Shown one piece after another: positions 24,811 through 32,664 of a DNA stretch of 56,013 bases (positions are counted from its first letter, which is position 1; the number at the start of each line of letters is the position of its first letter). Origin of the DNA: Deltaproteobacteria bacterium GWB2_55_19. GTDB taxonomy: Bacteria > Desulfobacterota > GWC2-55-46. Location of the stretch: contig MGPQ01000017.1 in the NCBI GenBank assembly GCA_001797465.1, forward strand, positions 1-56,013, read 5' to 3'. Position numbers and translations under genes: made by a program. The notes under the pieces were generated by a model that saw only the letters and a program-made list of their open reading frames with translations, made no database searches and was not told the DNA's origin.

Positions 24811-26034
24811 TTAAAACCATATGTGCCCAATTACAAAAAAATCGTTCGATGTATCTCCCGGCTCTGAGTCCGTTACCCGGTACTGCGCGTTTATCTCGGT
24901 AAACGGCCAGGGATAAAAGTCCACTCCCGCGACGTATCTCTTTTGGTCCGCCTCTCCGGTCGACGCCTCCGGCGAATAGGTCTCATACCTGGCCTTCAGG
25001 TTAACGCCCTGCACGGCCTTCCAGTCGAGCTCGCTGAACGTGATGTCGGCGTCCTCGGTCGATACTGAGCCGCCCGAGGCCACGTCGTCATTTTTCCGGT
25101 CGAACTCGAAGAGGTACGTGAGCGTCTTGTACCGCAGGGCCCCGGCCGCGCCGTATGCGCTCCGCTCGGTCGAGCCTAATGTCGTCGCGTCGAGGTCGTT
25201 TATCCCGATATATGACAGAGACAAGTGGAGCCAGGTGCCGGCCCACCCGGCGGTCGCCGAATACCCGGTGGGGGTAAGCCCGCTCGACCCTGAGGGCGTG
25301 GTGTCAGAGTTAAAGTGCGAGGCGCGCGCGAAAAAGAGCGTCGGCTCGGCCCCTGCCTCTACGCCTGAGAAATACGCGTCACTCTGGGCTTGCGAAAGCT
25401 CGAGCTTAGTCCTTATGAAGGCCGTATGGTCGTCGAGCCTGAGGCCGTACGGCGGTATGAACCGCCCGAACTTCACATAGGCGTTGTACGGGAAGTTATC
25501 GACGAGCCCGAAGGCCTCCCTGACGGCCGGGTTCCCGGCGCGCTCAAGCCCGAATTGTGTAAAGAGCGAGACATGCTTCTGGACGCGGGCGTTCAGGTAC
25601 AGATCCGCCTGCATCGGAAAGTACAGCGGGTCGACGTCCGTTGAGTCCCCGCGGATAGCCATGAACCTGAAGTCCCCGCCTATTGTCAGGAACCCGTTCT
25701 CCCTTATTGCCTCGATGTAGCGGGCGACATCATCCGGGATGTCCGTTACAAGGGAGAGCGACTTCGTCCCGTAGACGTACCCTGTCCCGTTCCGGAGCAT
25801 CCCGCCAGAGGGGTTCACGTGACAGACATTGCAGGTGAGCCTGCACTTCCTCTCTGATATCTTATAGTTCTCCTCTATCCACTTGGGGTCTTTCCTGTCC
25901 GGCTCCTCGTGGCATGTGTCGCACCTCTCTGCCGCCTGCATGGCGATGAGCGGGGTGGCATAAGCCGCGTCCCACGCCGCAGCGATGAAAAGAAGCGGGA
26001 GGATTAAAAGGATTGCCATGGTGATTTTTTTCAT
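24811..26034 (-). CDS. Dihaem c-type cytochrome fused to an outer-membrane beta-barrel
   Basis: 407 residues. A cleavable signal peptide (about 1-26) is followed by two CXXCH haem sites, CDTCH and CNVCH, within about 45 residues, each close to Lys/Arg-rich turns. The remaining 300 residues show alternating hydrophobic strands (NAYVKFGRFIPPYGLRLDD and similar) and end in Phe (IGHIWF), the normal last residue of barrel proteins. A porin-like barrel with its own haems is unusual: porin-cytochrome systems generally use separate proteins. The start at 26034 fits the signal peptide and an AAAGG 8 bases upstream. It is driven by a good sigma-70 promoter and co-transcribed with the haem lipoprotein. 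The barrel topology is inferred. Confidence 0.75.
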   Translation of the reverse strand: MKKITMAILLILPLLFIAAAWDAAYATPLIAMQAAERCDTCHEEPDRKDPKWIEENYKISERKCRLTCNVCHVNPSGGMLRNGTGYVYGTKSLSLVTDIPDDVARYIEAIRENGFLTIGGDFRFMAIRGDSTDVDPLYFPMQADLYLNARVQKHVSLFTQFGLERAGNPAVREAFGLVDNFPYNAYVKFGRFIPPYGLRLDDHTAFIRTKLELSQAQSDAYFSGVEAGAEPTLFFARASHFNSDTTPSGSSGLTPTGYSATAGWAGTWLHLSLSYIGINDLDATTLGSTERSAYGAAGALRYKTLTYLFEFDRKNDDVASGGSVSTEDADITFSELDWKAVQGVNLKARYETYSPEASTGEADQKRYVAGVDFYPWPFTEINAQYRVTDSEPGDTSNDFFVIGHIWF

Positions 26035-26067
26035 AACAAAGCCTTTCTTTCTGGGGAAAACATATAA

Positions 26068-26096
26068 AACATATCGGAGCGGACTTTTTTTGTCAA
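26068..26096 (-). promoter_or_regulatory. Sigma-70 promoter of the dihaem barrel operon
   Basis: On the minus strand TTGACA (26096-26091), 17 bases, then TATGTT (26073-26068). A perfect -35 with a 4 of 6 -10. The leader to the ATG would be about 27 bases. Confidence 0.6.
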
Positions 26097-26166
26097 ATCC
26101 GGGGTCCTTTTTCGAAAGGCGCCCCATTCGGCCCGGCGGACGGGCGCCCGCGCAAACGAATAGAAG

Positions 26167-26195
26167 TTGCTTAAAACCCACATCCTTGATATAAA
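26167..26195 (+). promoter_or_regulatory. Sigma-70 promoter of the type II secretion operon
   Basis: TTGCTT, 17 bases, TATAAA, ending 25 bases before the gspG ATG. It is divergent from the dihaem barrel promoter. Confidence 0.5.
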
Positions 26196-26219
26196 AATCA
26201 GGTCAGGGGGTCTACTTTA

Positions 26220-26687
26220 ATGGCGACAAACGCTTTAAAAAACACCGCGCGCGCGTTGCGCGGCGCGAGCGGGTTTACGCTCATTGAGCTCCTCGTTGTC
26301 ATAGCCATACTCGGGATACTCGCGGCGATAATCGCGCCCAAGGTCATAGGCAGGGCGGACGAGGCGAAGGTCACGGAGGCGAAGGTACAGATAAGGAACC
26401 TCGAGACCGCGCTCAAGATGTACAAGCTCGACAACGGCGCGTACCCCTCAACCGAACAGGGGATTGCCGCGCTCGTGGAAAAACCCGCGACAGGTATCGT
26501 CCCAAAGAACTGGCGGCAGGGCGGATACCTTGAGAAGAAAAAGGTCCCAACAGACCCGTGGGGAAACCAGTTCGTCTATGTATCGCCTGGCTTGAATGAC
26601 GACTACGACATCATCTCATACGGGGCGGACGGCGCGAAAGGCGGGGAAAAATTCGATGCCGACATCGAGAGCTGGGACCTGGACTGA
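26220..26687 (+). CDS. gspG: Type II secretion major pseudopilin GspG
   Basis: 155-residue pseudopilin, main subunit of the periplasmic pseudopilus that pushes substrates through the secretin. The prepilin leader is cut after G18 (ASG-FTLIELLVVIAILGILAA), leaving F at +1 and E at +5. The C-terminal part carries the GspG-type signature TDPWGNQFVYVSPG, the DDYDIISYGADG calcium-site region and GGEKFDADI. First gene of a 12-gene operon; a GGGGG lies 11 bases upstream of the ATG. Confidence 0.97.
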   Translation: MATNALKNTARALRGASGFTLIELLVVIAILGILAAIIAPKVIGRADEAKVTEAKVQIRNLETALKMYKLDNGAYPSTEQGIAALVEKPATGIVPKNWRQGGYLEKKKVPTDPWGNQFVYVSPGLNDDYDIISYGADGAKGGEKFDADIESWDLD

Positions 26688-27207
26688 CCCAAGGGCCGCG
26701 CGCTTCTTAAGCCCGAAGGGGCCGCATAGGCGGCTTGAGCGTGGGACGCCGGGGCTCACACTCATAGAGCTCGTCGTCGTCCTCGCCATACTCGGAGGCG
26801 CGCTCCTCATAGCATACCCCAGGCTCTCATCCCTGACGGACTTAAGGCTCGAAACCGAGGCGCGCAGGCTCTCCTCGCTCCTCCGTGAGCTTGAAAGGGA
26901 GTCATCGTCAAAGAGGCTCTACATCAAGGCCCGGGTCGTCCCTTCCAAAGGGACCATCTCGATTTCGTCTTCCAACGACGGGCTTGAATATTCCGATGAA
27001 TCCGGCGGGTTCGAGTTAAGCGGCGGCGTGCTCTTGAGTTCCCTTACTGTCCAGGGGCTCGGGAAAACCGCCGGAGAGGTTGCCGTAGTCTTCCACCCCG
27101 CATCCGGCGGCCCTCCGATGGAATTCCTCCTCGAAGAGGGGGGCAGAAGGGCCTCTGTTAGCTACAACCCGTTTTCAGGCAAGGTGACGGTCAGGGCCGA
27201 TGAATAA
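26656..27207 (+). CDS. gspH: Type II secretion minor pseudopilin GspH
   Basis: About 183 residues. The prepilin motif TPG-LTLIELVVVLAILGG has L at +1 and E at +5. The C-terminal half is a beta-rich pseudopilin domain ending SYNPFSGKVTV. The start is uncertain: the ATG at 26656 overlaps gspG by 32 bases and gives a leader of about 33 residues, while an in-frame ATG at 26596 gives a longer one; no start lies between the gspG stop and the motif. GspH sits in the pseudopilus tip complex with I, J and K. Confidence 0.85.
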   Translation: MPTSRAGTWTDPRAARFLSPKGPHRRLERGTPGLTLIELVVVLAILGGALLIAYPRLSSLTDLRLETEARRLSSLLRELERESSSKRLYIKARVVPSKGTISISSSNDGLEYSDESGGFELSGGVLLSSLTVQGLGKTAGEVAVVFHPASGGPPMEFLLEEGGRRASVSYNPFSGKVTVRADE

Positions 27208-27559
27208 GCCGCGTACCCTTCACGGAGAGGACGGGTTCACGCTCCTTGAAGCGATTATATCGCTCGCCATACTCTCCGGCGTCATCGTAACGATCATCTA
27301 TTCGATAAACTACAACCTCAAGGCCACGGAGCGCCTCAAAACCATATCTATTGCCACGAACCTCGCAAGGGAGTTCTTTCAGGAGATGGACACGTCCGGG
27401 GTCCCGGATATCCGCGAGGGCGCCTTCACAACGAGGCCTGGATACAGGTGGCGGCTCGACATGGAAGACATGTCCATTGAGGGCGTCAAGAAGCTCAAGC
27501 TCGACGTCACGTCCGGCGCAGAGGCCGTATCTGTCGAGACATACAGGCTTGATGAATAG
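27200..27559 (+). CDS. gspI: Type II secretion minor pseudopilin GspI
   Basis: 119 residues. The leader is cut at EDG-FTLLEAIISLAILSG (F +1, E +5). Length and the short beta-rich C-terminal domain (GYRWRLDMEDMS) fit GspI, which initiates the tip complex with J and K. The ATG lies within the last codons of gspH (8-bp overlap), so translation is likely coupled. Confidence 0.9.
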   Translation: MNKPRTLHGEDGFTLLEAIISLAILSGVIVTIIYSINYNLKATERLKTISIATNLAREFFQEMDTSGVPDIREGAFTTRPGYRWRLDMEDMSIEGVKKLKLDVTSGAEAVSVETYRLDE

Positions 27560-27574
27560 CTGGAGCGAGGCCCG

Positions 27575-28213
27575 ATGAGGCGCACGAGGCTCGAATACAG
27601 CGGAGTACGCGGAAGAGGCGGTTTTACCCTGATAGAGGTCCTCGTGGCCCTCGCCCTCGTCTCCGCGATAATCGCGGCGCTCTACGGGAGCTTCTTTTCA
27701 GTCCTCAAGGGGCGCGACTCAATAGGCGCGTCGTTAGAACGCTCCCGGGAGGTCGGCCGCTTCCTCGACGCGTTCTCGAAAGAGGCCTCCTCGGCCTTCT
27801 ATAAAGACGGCAACAAGGCCTCTCTACTTAAGGGCGAGAACAAGGACTCCAGAGGGAGGCCAGCAAGCGCTCTCGTTTTTACTGCGTTCACGTACCCGGT
27901 CATGAGGGAGGGGGGGGCCGGCGGCGACCTCCTCGCGATAAGGTACTTTACGGAGACAGGCGAGGACGGGAAGATGACCTTATATAAAGAGGCGTGGGAC
28001 GCGTACAGGGGGGACAGGCTCTCGATCAAACTCCCGGTCATCGAAGACATTGAGGGGTTCGAGGTGAGTTTCTTAAGCGGCAACGGCTGGGCAAAGGCCT
28101 GGGACACGTCCCTTGAAAAAAAACTCCCCGCCGCGATAAAGGCGGTCGTCTCCATAAAAGAGACCGGCGCTATCGCTGAGTACAGGGCGATCCCAAGGGT
28201 TGTGATAAGATAG
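27575..28213 (+). CDS. gspJ: Type II secretion minor pseudopilin GspJ
   Basis: 212 residues, prepilin motif RGG-FTLIEVLVALALVSA (F +1, E +5), then a long amphipathic helix and a large beta domain, typical of GspJ. It starts 15 bases after gspI and is followed by gspK at 11 bases. Part of the I-J-K trimer that caps the pseudopilus. Confidence 0.92.
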   Translation: MRRTRLEYSGVRGRGGFTLIEVLVALALVSAIIAALYGSFFSVLKGRDSIGASLERSREVGRFLDAFSKEASSAFYKDGNKASLLKGENKDSRGRPASALVFTAFTYPVMREGGAGGDLLAIRYFTETGEDGKMTLYKEAWDAYRGDRLSIKLPVIEDIEGFEVSFLSGNGWAKAWDTSLEKKLPAAIKAVVSIKETGAIAEYRAIPRVVIR

Positions 28214-28224
28214 GCTTGGCACAA

Positions 28225-29124
28225 ATGCGCGGAGACAAGGGGTTCGCCCTCATACTGACGCTCCTTATTACCGCAATCCTCGTCGCGGTAATAGCCGAGG
28301 CCGTCTACTCGGTCCACTCGGGCGCGCTTAACGCGGCCTCGGCAAGGGATACCCTGCGGGGCGCAATCCTCGCGGACGGCGGCGCTGGGCTCGCCGGAAA
28401 GGCCCTGAAGGCGCTGAACGACGGGGAGGGGTATACTTACCTGTCCCCGGCCGACTCCGAGAGGGTTATACCCGCCGGGGACGGCGCGTTGATTGTCCGG
28501 GTCGAAGACGAACACTCGAAGCTCTCGCTCTCCATAGCATACAAGAACGGCGAGCTGAACGAGGGCCTCTACGGACCTTACGAGAGGCTCACAGACAGGC
28601 TCGGACTCGCGAAAGGACTCCCGGAGGCTCTCTCGGACTGGATAGACTCTGACGACGCCTCCAGAGCGCTCGGGGGAGAGACTAACGGCTGGTATGGAAG
28701 GCTCGACCCGCCGTATGAGGCCAAGAACGGCCCGTTGGATTCCGTTGACGAGCTGATGCTCGTAAAAGGCTACACGCCGTCAGTTATGAAAAGACTCTCC
28801 CCTTTCGTGACCGCGCACACCGACGGGCTCGTCAACATCAACACGGCACCGAAGGAAGTCTTGCGCGCCCTGTCCGACGAGATAACGGATGAGATGGCCG
28901 GGCGCGTCATCGCTCACAGGGAGCGTACGCCGTTCGCGGACACGGCGGAGATAAGGAAGGTCGTTGGCTTCGAAACGCTCGGTTTCAGCCTCCAGGGGAG
29001 GATTACCGTCAAGAGCGATATCTTCAGGATCATCTCGCGCGGCGAGTACGCTGAAGGCGCGCGGGAGGTGGAGTCCATAGTGGACGTAAGCTCCTCAAAG
29101 GTCCTCTACAGGAGGTCCAGATAA
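28225..29124 (+). CDS. gspK: Type II secretion minor pseudopilin GspK
   Basis: 299 residues, the largest pseudopilin. The leader motif KG-FALILTLLITAILVAVIAE lacks Glu at +5, as usual for GspK, which places it at the pseudopilus tip. The helical inserts include SDWIDSDD and a helix-hairpin-helix-like LVNINTAPKEVLRAL segment near residues 205-220, characteristic of the family. The ATG at 28225 is preferred over a TTG at 28216. Confidence 0.92.
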   Translation: MRGDKGFALILTLLITAILVAVIAEAVYSVHSGALNAASARDTLRGAILADGGAGLAGKALKALNDGEGYTYLSPADSERVIPAGDGALIVRVEDEHSKLSLSIAYKNGELNEGLYGPYERLTDRLGLAKGLPEALSDWIDSDDASRALGGETNGWYGRLDPPYEAKNGPLDSVDELMLVKGYTPSVMKRLSPFVTAHTDGLVNINTAPKEVLRALSDEITDEMAGRVIAHRERTPFADTAEIRKVVGFETLGFSLQGRITVKSDIFRIISRGEYAEGAREVESIVDVSSSKVLYRRSR

Positions 29125-29125
29125 G

Positions 29126-30406
29126 ATGGCGAAAACAGTCCTCGTAATCGAAGAAGGGATGACGTCCATAAGGGCCGCTGTCTTCTCGTCGCTCGATGAG
29201 TTGGCCTCTGTCACGGTCCCTGCAGGCGCAGACCCGTTGGCTTCTTTTGTGAAGGTCTTCGAGGCTCTCCGCCCCCGCTTCAGGTCGTTTTCAACGGTCA
29301 TCGTCTCGCTCCCGCCCTCAGAGATACGGATGAGCTCCGTGAACGTCCCGATAACGGACAAACGAAAACTCGACGCGACCCTCGCCTTTGAGGCAAAGGA
29401 CCTCTTTGCCGGGGATACGGAGGACCTCATACTCGAAGGGCTCCCCTTGGGAGAAGGACGCGCGCTCGTCGCGGCGACCGGCCTCGCCGCGGTAAAGGCG
29501 CGCGTAGCGGCCTTACGCGCGCTCGGCGTTGAGCCCTCATGGATAGGCTCGTCCCTCTTCTCAAAGGCCATAATACTCAATAAACTCACGAACGGCAGGG
29601 CCGCGCTCGTAGACGACAGGTCAATAACCGCTTCCGCCGGCGGGCGGCCCGTCTTCTTCAAGACGCTTAAACAAGCAGTAGACCTTAAGATGGCGCTCTT
29701 TGCCATGAAAGAGGACGGGATCGAACCTGACGAGTTCTATATTATGAATGACGCCTTCAGGGACGCGCTCGCCTCAAGCGGGAAGCCGCTTAAGCCTGTT
29801 GCCGGGATAACGGCGGACGCCTCTCTCCTTGCAATGGCCGAGCAGTACGGACAAGGCCTTAAAGACTCGATAAACTTTCTCCGCGACGAACTCCTTGAGT
29901 CCTCCGGTCCCTCGCCGGAAAGGCGGCAGATAAAAATTTCATTCGCGCTCCTTGCCGCCGTCGCCGTCCTCTGGGCCGGGTACTCGGCCTTGCGATACAG
30001 GTCCATGAGCCTGGAGGCGGCCTCCTTGCGGAGCGGGCTCCGGGAGTCATATTCCGAACTCTTCCCCGGCGAAACGAGGCTCGTTGACCCGTCTCGCCAG
30101 CTCCTTGGACGGTCAAAGTCCCTTAAAGATGAGGGCGGGATAATAAACGAGGGTGTGGACCTCACAGGTGCGCTCAAGGCCGTCGCAAAGGCGTCCGCAG
30201 GGCTCGACATACGCGTCCACGAGCTTAAGGCCGCCAATGGCAGGCTTACGGCGCGCGCCGAGGCGCCGTCATTCGAAAGGGCCGAGGCGTTCAGAAGCTC
30301 TCTTTCCGGAGACTTCTTCAACGGGGTCGCAATAACGGACCTTAAGGCCTCCGTTGCCGGCGGGGTTACTTTCAATTTTGACGCCTCCACAAAGGAGGAG
30401 AGATGA
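29126..30406 (+). CDS. gspL: Type II secretion inner-membrane protein GspL
   Basis: 426 residues. Residues 1-260 form an actin-like cytoplasmic domain (related in fold to PilM) that binds GspE; a membrane helix follows at about 272-290 (KISFALLAAVAVLWAGYSAL), then a periplasmic coil and small ferredoxin-like domain. Its ATG is one base after the gspK stop, and its stop overlaps the gspM start (ATGA). Couples the ATPase to the assembly platform. Confidence 0.9.
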   Translation: MAKTVLVIEEGMTSIRAAVFSSLDELASVTVPAGADPLASFVKVFEALRPRFRSFSTVIVSLPPSEIRMSSVNVPITDKRKLDATLAFEAKDLFAGDTEDLILEGLPLGEGRALVAATGLAAVKARVAALRALGVEPSWIGSSLFSKAIILNKLTNGRAALVDDRSITASAGGRPVFFKTLKQAVDLKMALFAMKEDGIEPDEFYIMNDAFRDALASSGKPLKPVAGITADASLLAMAEQYGQGLKDSINFLRDELLESSGPSPERRQIKISFALLAAVAVLWAGYSALRYRSMSLEAASLRSGLRESYSELFPGETRLVDPSRQLLGRSKSLKDEGGIINEGVDLTGALKAVAKASAGLDIRVHELKAANGRLTARAEAPSFERAEAFRSSLSGDFFNGVAITDLKASVAGGVTFNFDASTKEER

Positions 30407-30933
30407 CAGGCCTGTCGAAGATGGCTGGGATGGCAAGGCTTAAACCCCTCCACGTAAAGTTGGGGGCGGCCGTCATCGCCCTTCTTGTATTCATGGGACT
30501 CACCCTCGCTGTCAACGGTAAAACCGGGCAGAGGCTCAAGTCCCTTCAAAACGAAGCCGCCTCGTTCGATTCCGCCCGCGCCGAATACGAATCAATCCGC
30601 TCAACCCTTGAGCCCTATGAAAGGAAGCTCCTCGCCCCCGTAGCGTCCGCGTCAGAGGCCGTGCAGGAGGCCGCGTCAGAGGCCGGGATAAAAAAGAACC
30701 TTAGCGCCCTGAAGCCCTTTGCCGAGCCTGCCTCAAAGGGTTTCAGGAAGAGCGGGGTCGAGGTAAAGATAGAGGGGATAACGTTGAATGAGCTCTTAAA
30801 CCTCATCTACCGTATGGAGAACCATGCGAACCTCCTCCTTGTAAAGGACTTCGCCTTAAAGACGCGCTTCGGGTCAGCGGGGCTTAACGACGTCACCCTG
30901 CAGGTCGTACTCGTGACAAAAGAGAATGGATAG
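30403..30933 (+). CDS. gspM: Type II secretion inner-membrane protein GspM
   Basis: 176 residues: short cytoplasmic end, one membrane helix (about 20-40, LGAAVIALLVFMGLTLAV), coiled coil, and a periplasmic ferredoxin-like domain (VEVKIEGITLNELLNLIYRMEN). Sequence conservation is low in this family; the call rests on domain layout and position between gspL and gspN with overlapping ends. Confidence 0.85.
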   Translation: MTGLSKMAGMARLKPLHVKLGAAVIALLVFMGLTLAVNGKTGQRLKSLQNEAASFDSARAEYESIRSTLEPYERKLLAPVASASEAVQEAASEAGIKKNLSALKPFAEPASKGFRKSGVEVKIEGITLNELLNLIYRMENHANLLLVKDFALKTRFGSAGLNDVTLQVVLVTKENG

Positions 30934-31765
30934 GACAAGGCGCGCCGTTGCATACGCGGCGCTTTTTGCGGCAGGCGCCGCGCTCTCAGTTGTCGTCGCC
31001 TTCTATCTCGTGCCTGACAAGGCGTATGAGGGCTACATCAAAAACTCCGTCGAGGAGAAGACCTTGTACCGCGTCGAGGTCTTGAGGCTCCGAAAGACGC
31101 TCCCCTTCTCATTCAGGGCGTCATCAATCAGGCTATTAAGGAAAGACGGCGCATTGGTCGCGGAGATGGACAATTTAAATTTAAGCCCTGCCCTCTCATC
31201 GTTGCCGCGCTCCCTGGGCCTCTCGTTTTCAGGGACTATCGGGGCGGGCGACGTGGAAGGGCGCGCGGCCTTATGGCCGTCTGCGGAGCTTCTCATCAAG
31301 GCCGACGGCGTGGATGGGGGAAGCCTCCCGTTCATATCGTCCTCTGGCCTTGCGGAGGGCGGGGTATTTTCCGCGAACGCGCGGATAAGCAAATTTAAAG
31401 GGTGTCCGGAAGGGGAGATAGAGGCGCGCTCCGAGGGGCTCCGGCTTAAGGGCAGGCTCGACCCGCTCATCCTGTTCAGGGACGGGGTAAGTGTTGCGCT
31501 CCTTGCCGGGATTAAGGACTGCTCAACGAGGGTGCGGTCGCTCTCCGTTGAAGGCAAGGACCTCTCGGCGAGGGCATACGGGGACGCGCGCTTCATGGAC
31601 GGTCAGAGTGAGATCGACCTCGTTGTAGAGCTTACGACAAGGGGCGCCTTGGGCGAGACAATGGGCCTTATGTTGAGTAGCTACAAAAAATCGGCTAATT
31701 ACTTCACCATGCGCGTTAAGGGGCCTGTCTCAAGCCCGGCCCTTTCAGAGGCGGGGTCGAGATGA
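30926..31765 (+). CDS. gspN: Type II secretion protein GspN
   Basis: 279 residues: one N-terminal membrane helix (about 8-28), then a beta-rich periplasmic domain with AsmA-like repetitive strands (SIRLLRKDGALVAEMDNLNL). GspN is found in only some type II systems and its role is unclear. It overlaps gspM by 8 bp and gspC by 4 bp. Identification is from topology and context more than sequence motifs. Confidence 0.8.
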   Translation: MDRTRRAVAYAALFAAGAALSVVVAFYLVPDKAYEGYIKNSVEEKTLYRVEVLRLRKTLPFSFRASSIRLLRKDGALVAEMDNLNLSPALSSLPRSLGLSFSGTIGAGDVEGRAALWPSAELLIKADGVDGGSLPFISSSGLAEGGVFSANARISKFKGCPEGEIEARSEGLRLKGRLDPLILFRDGVSVALLAGIKDCSTRVRSLSVEGKDLSARAYGDARFMDGQSEIDLVVELTTRGALGETMGLMLSSYKKSANYFTMRVKGPVSSPALSEAGSR

Positions 31766-32655
31766 TCAGGCGGGCCATAAAGGCCGTAAATATAATATTG
31801 GGGCTCTCTGTCATCGTCTGCCTCGCGCTCATAGCGCGCGAATCGGCGGTCCTCAAGATGAAACCCGCGGGCAAAGGCCGCGCGAAGGCCGTGGAGACCG
31901 CTCCTTCGCCGGCTCCGTCCGTATCCGTCTCCGACCTTGAGATGATAGCCGGGAGCGGCGCATTTGGCGCAAGCCCTTTCCTTCTTATCGAAACGGCCGG
32001 AAGGCCCGGAGGGGACGGAGCGGCGTTTGCGCCCTCCGACGTCGTCCTCGCGGGCACCGTAAGCGGGCCCTTTGGCGGAAGCTTCGCCGTCCTCCAGAAG
32101 AAAGGCGCGAAGAGGCAGGAACTCTTCGCCAAAGGAGAAAAGGCCTTTGACCTCGGCGTCATAACCGCGATAGAAGAGGACCGGGTCCTCGTGAACGCCG
32201 GGGGCCGGACGCTTACGCTCCTCATGCCGCACGAGATAAGGAGGGAGGCCCCTCCTTCTGGCCCAGGCGCGTCCGCCCAGGAAGCGCAAAATGGGCAGTC
32301 CCTGCCAGTCCAGAACGCCGTTACGCAGAGGTCCGGGAACGAATGGGTAATAGACCAGCGGGCGCTTCAGGGCGTCCTAGGGAACATGGGTAAGGTATTG
32401 ACAGACGCGAGACTCCTGCCTTATAGTGACAATGGAAAAGTGGCCGGTTTCAAGCTCTCTGAAGTAAAGCCCGCCGGCGTATTCGGCGTCATGGGTCTTA
32501 AAAACGGCGACATACTCCTTAAAGTCAACGACTTCAATATAGACTCGCCTGAAAAAGGCGTCCAGCTCTTGAACGGCTTAAGGGGGGAGACGAGCGTCTC
32601 CCTCGACATCATCCGGGGCGGCGCCCCCCAAAAACTCAATTATCAGATAAGGTAA
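31762..32655 (+). CDS. gspC: Type II secretion protein GspC with PDZ domain
   Basis: 297 residues: short cytoplasmic end, membrane helix (about 8-27), a homology region around residues 85-155 (DVVLAGTVSGPFGGSFAVLQ), a Pro/Gln linker, and a C-terminal PDZ-like domain (GVFGVMGLKNGDILLKVND, residues about 240-259, ending in SLDIIRGGAPQKLNYQIR). GspC links the inner-membrane platform with the secretin and selects substrates. It directly precedes gspD by 9 bases. Confidence 0.92.
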   Translation: MIRRAIKAVNIILGLSVIVCLALIARESAVLKMKPAGKGRAKAVETAPSPAPSVSVSDLEMIAGSGAFGASPFLLIETAGRPGGDGAAFAPSDVVLAGTVSGPFGGSFAVLQKKGAKRQELFAKGEKAFDLGVITAIEEDRVLVNAGGRTLTLLMPHEIRREAPPSGPGASAQEAQNGQSLPVQNAVTQRSGNEWVIDQRALQGVLGNMGKVLTDARLLPYSDNGKVAGFKLSEVKPAGVFGVMGLKNGDILLKVNDFNIDSPEKGVQLLNGLRGETSVSLDIIRGGAPQKLNYQIR

Positions 32656-32664
32656 CCGACACCC

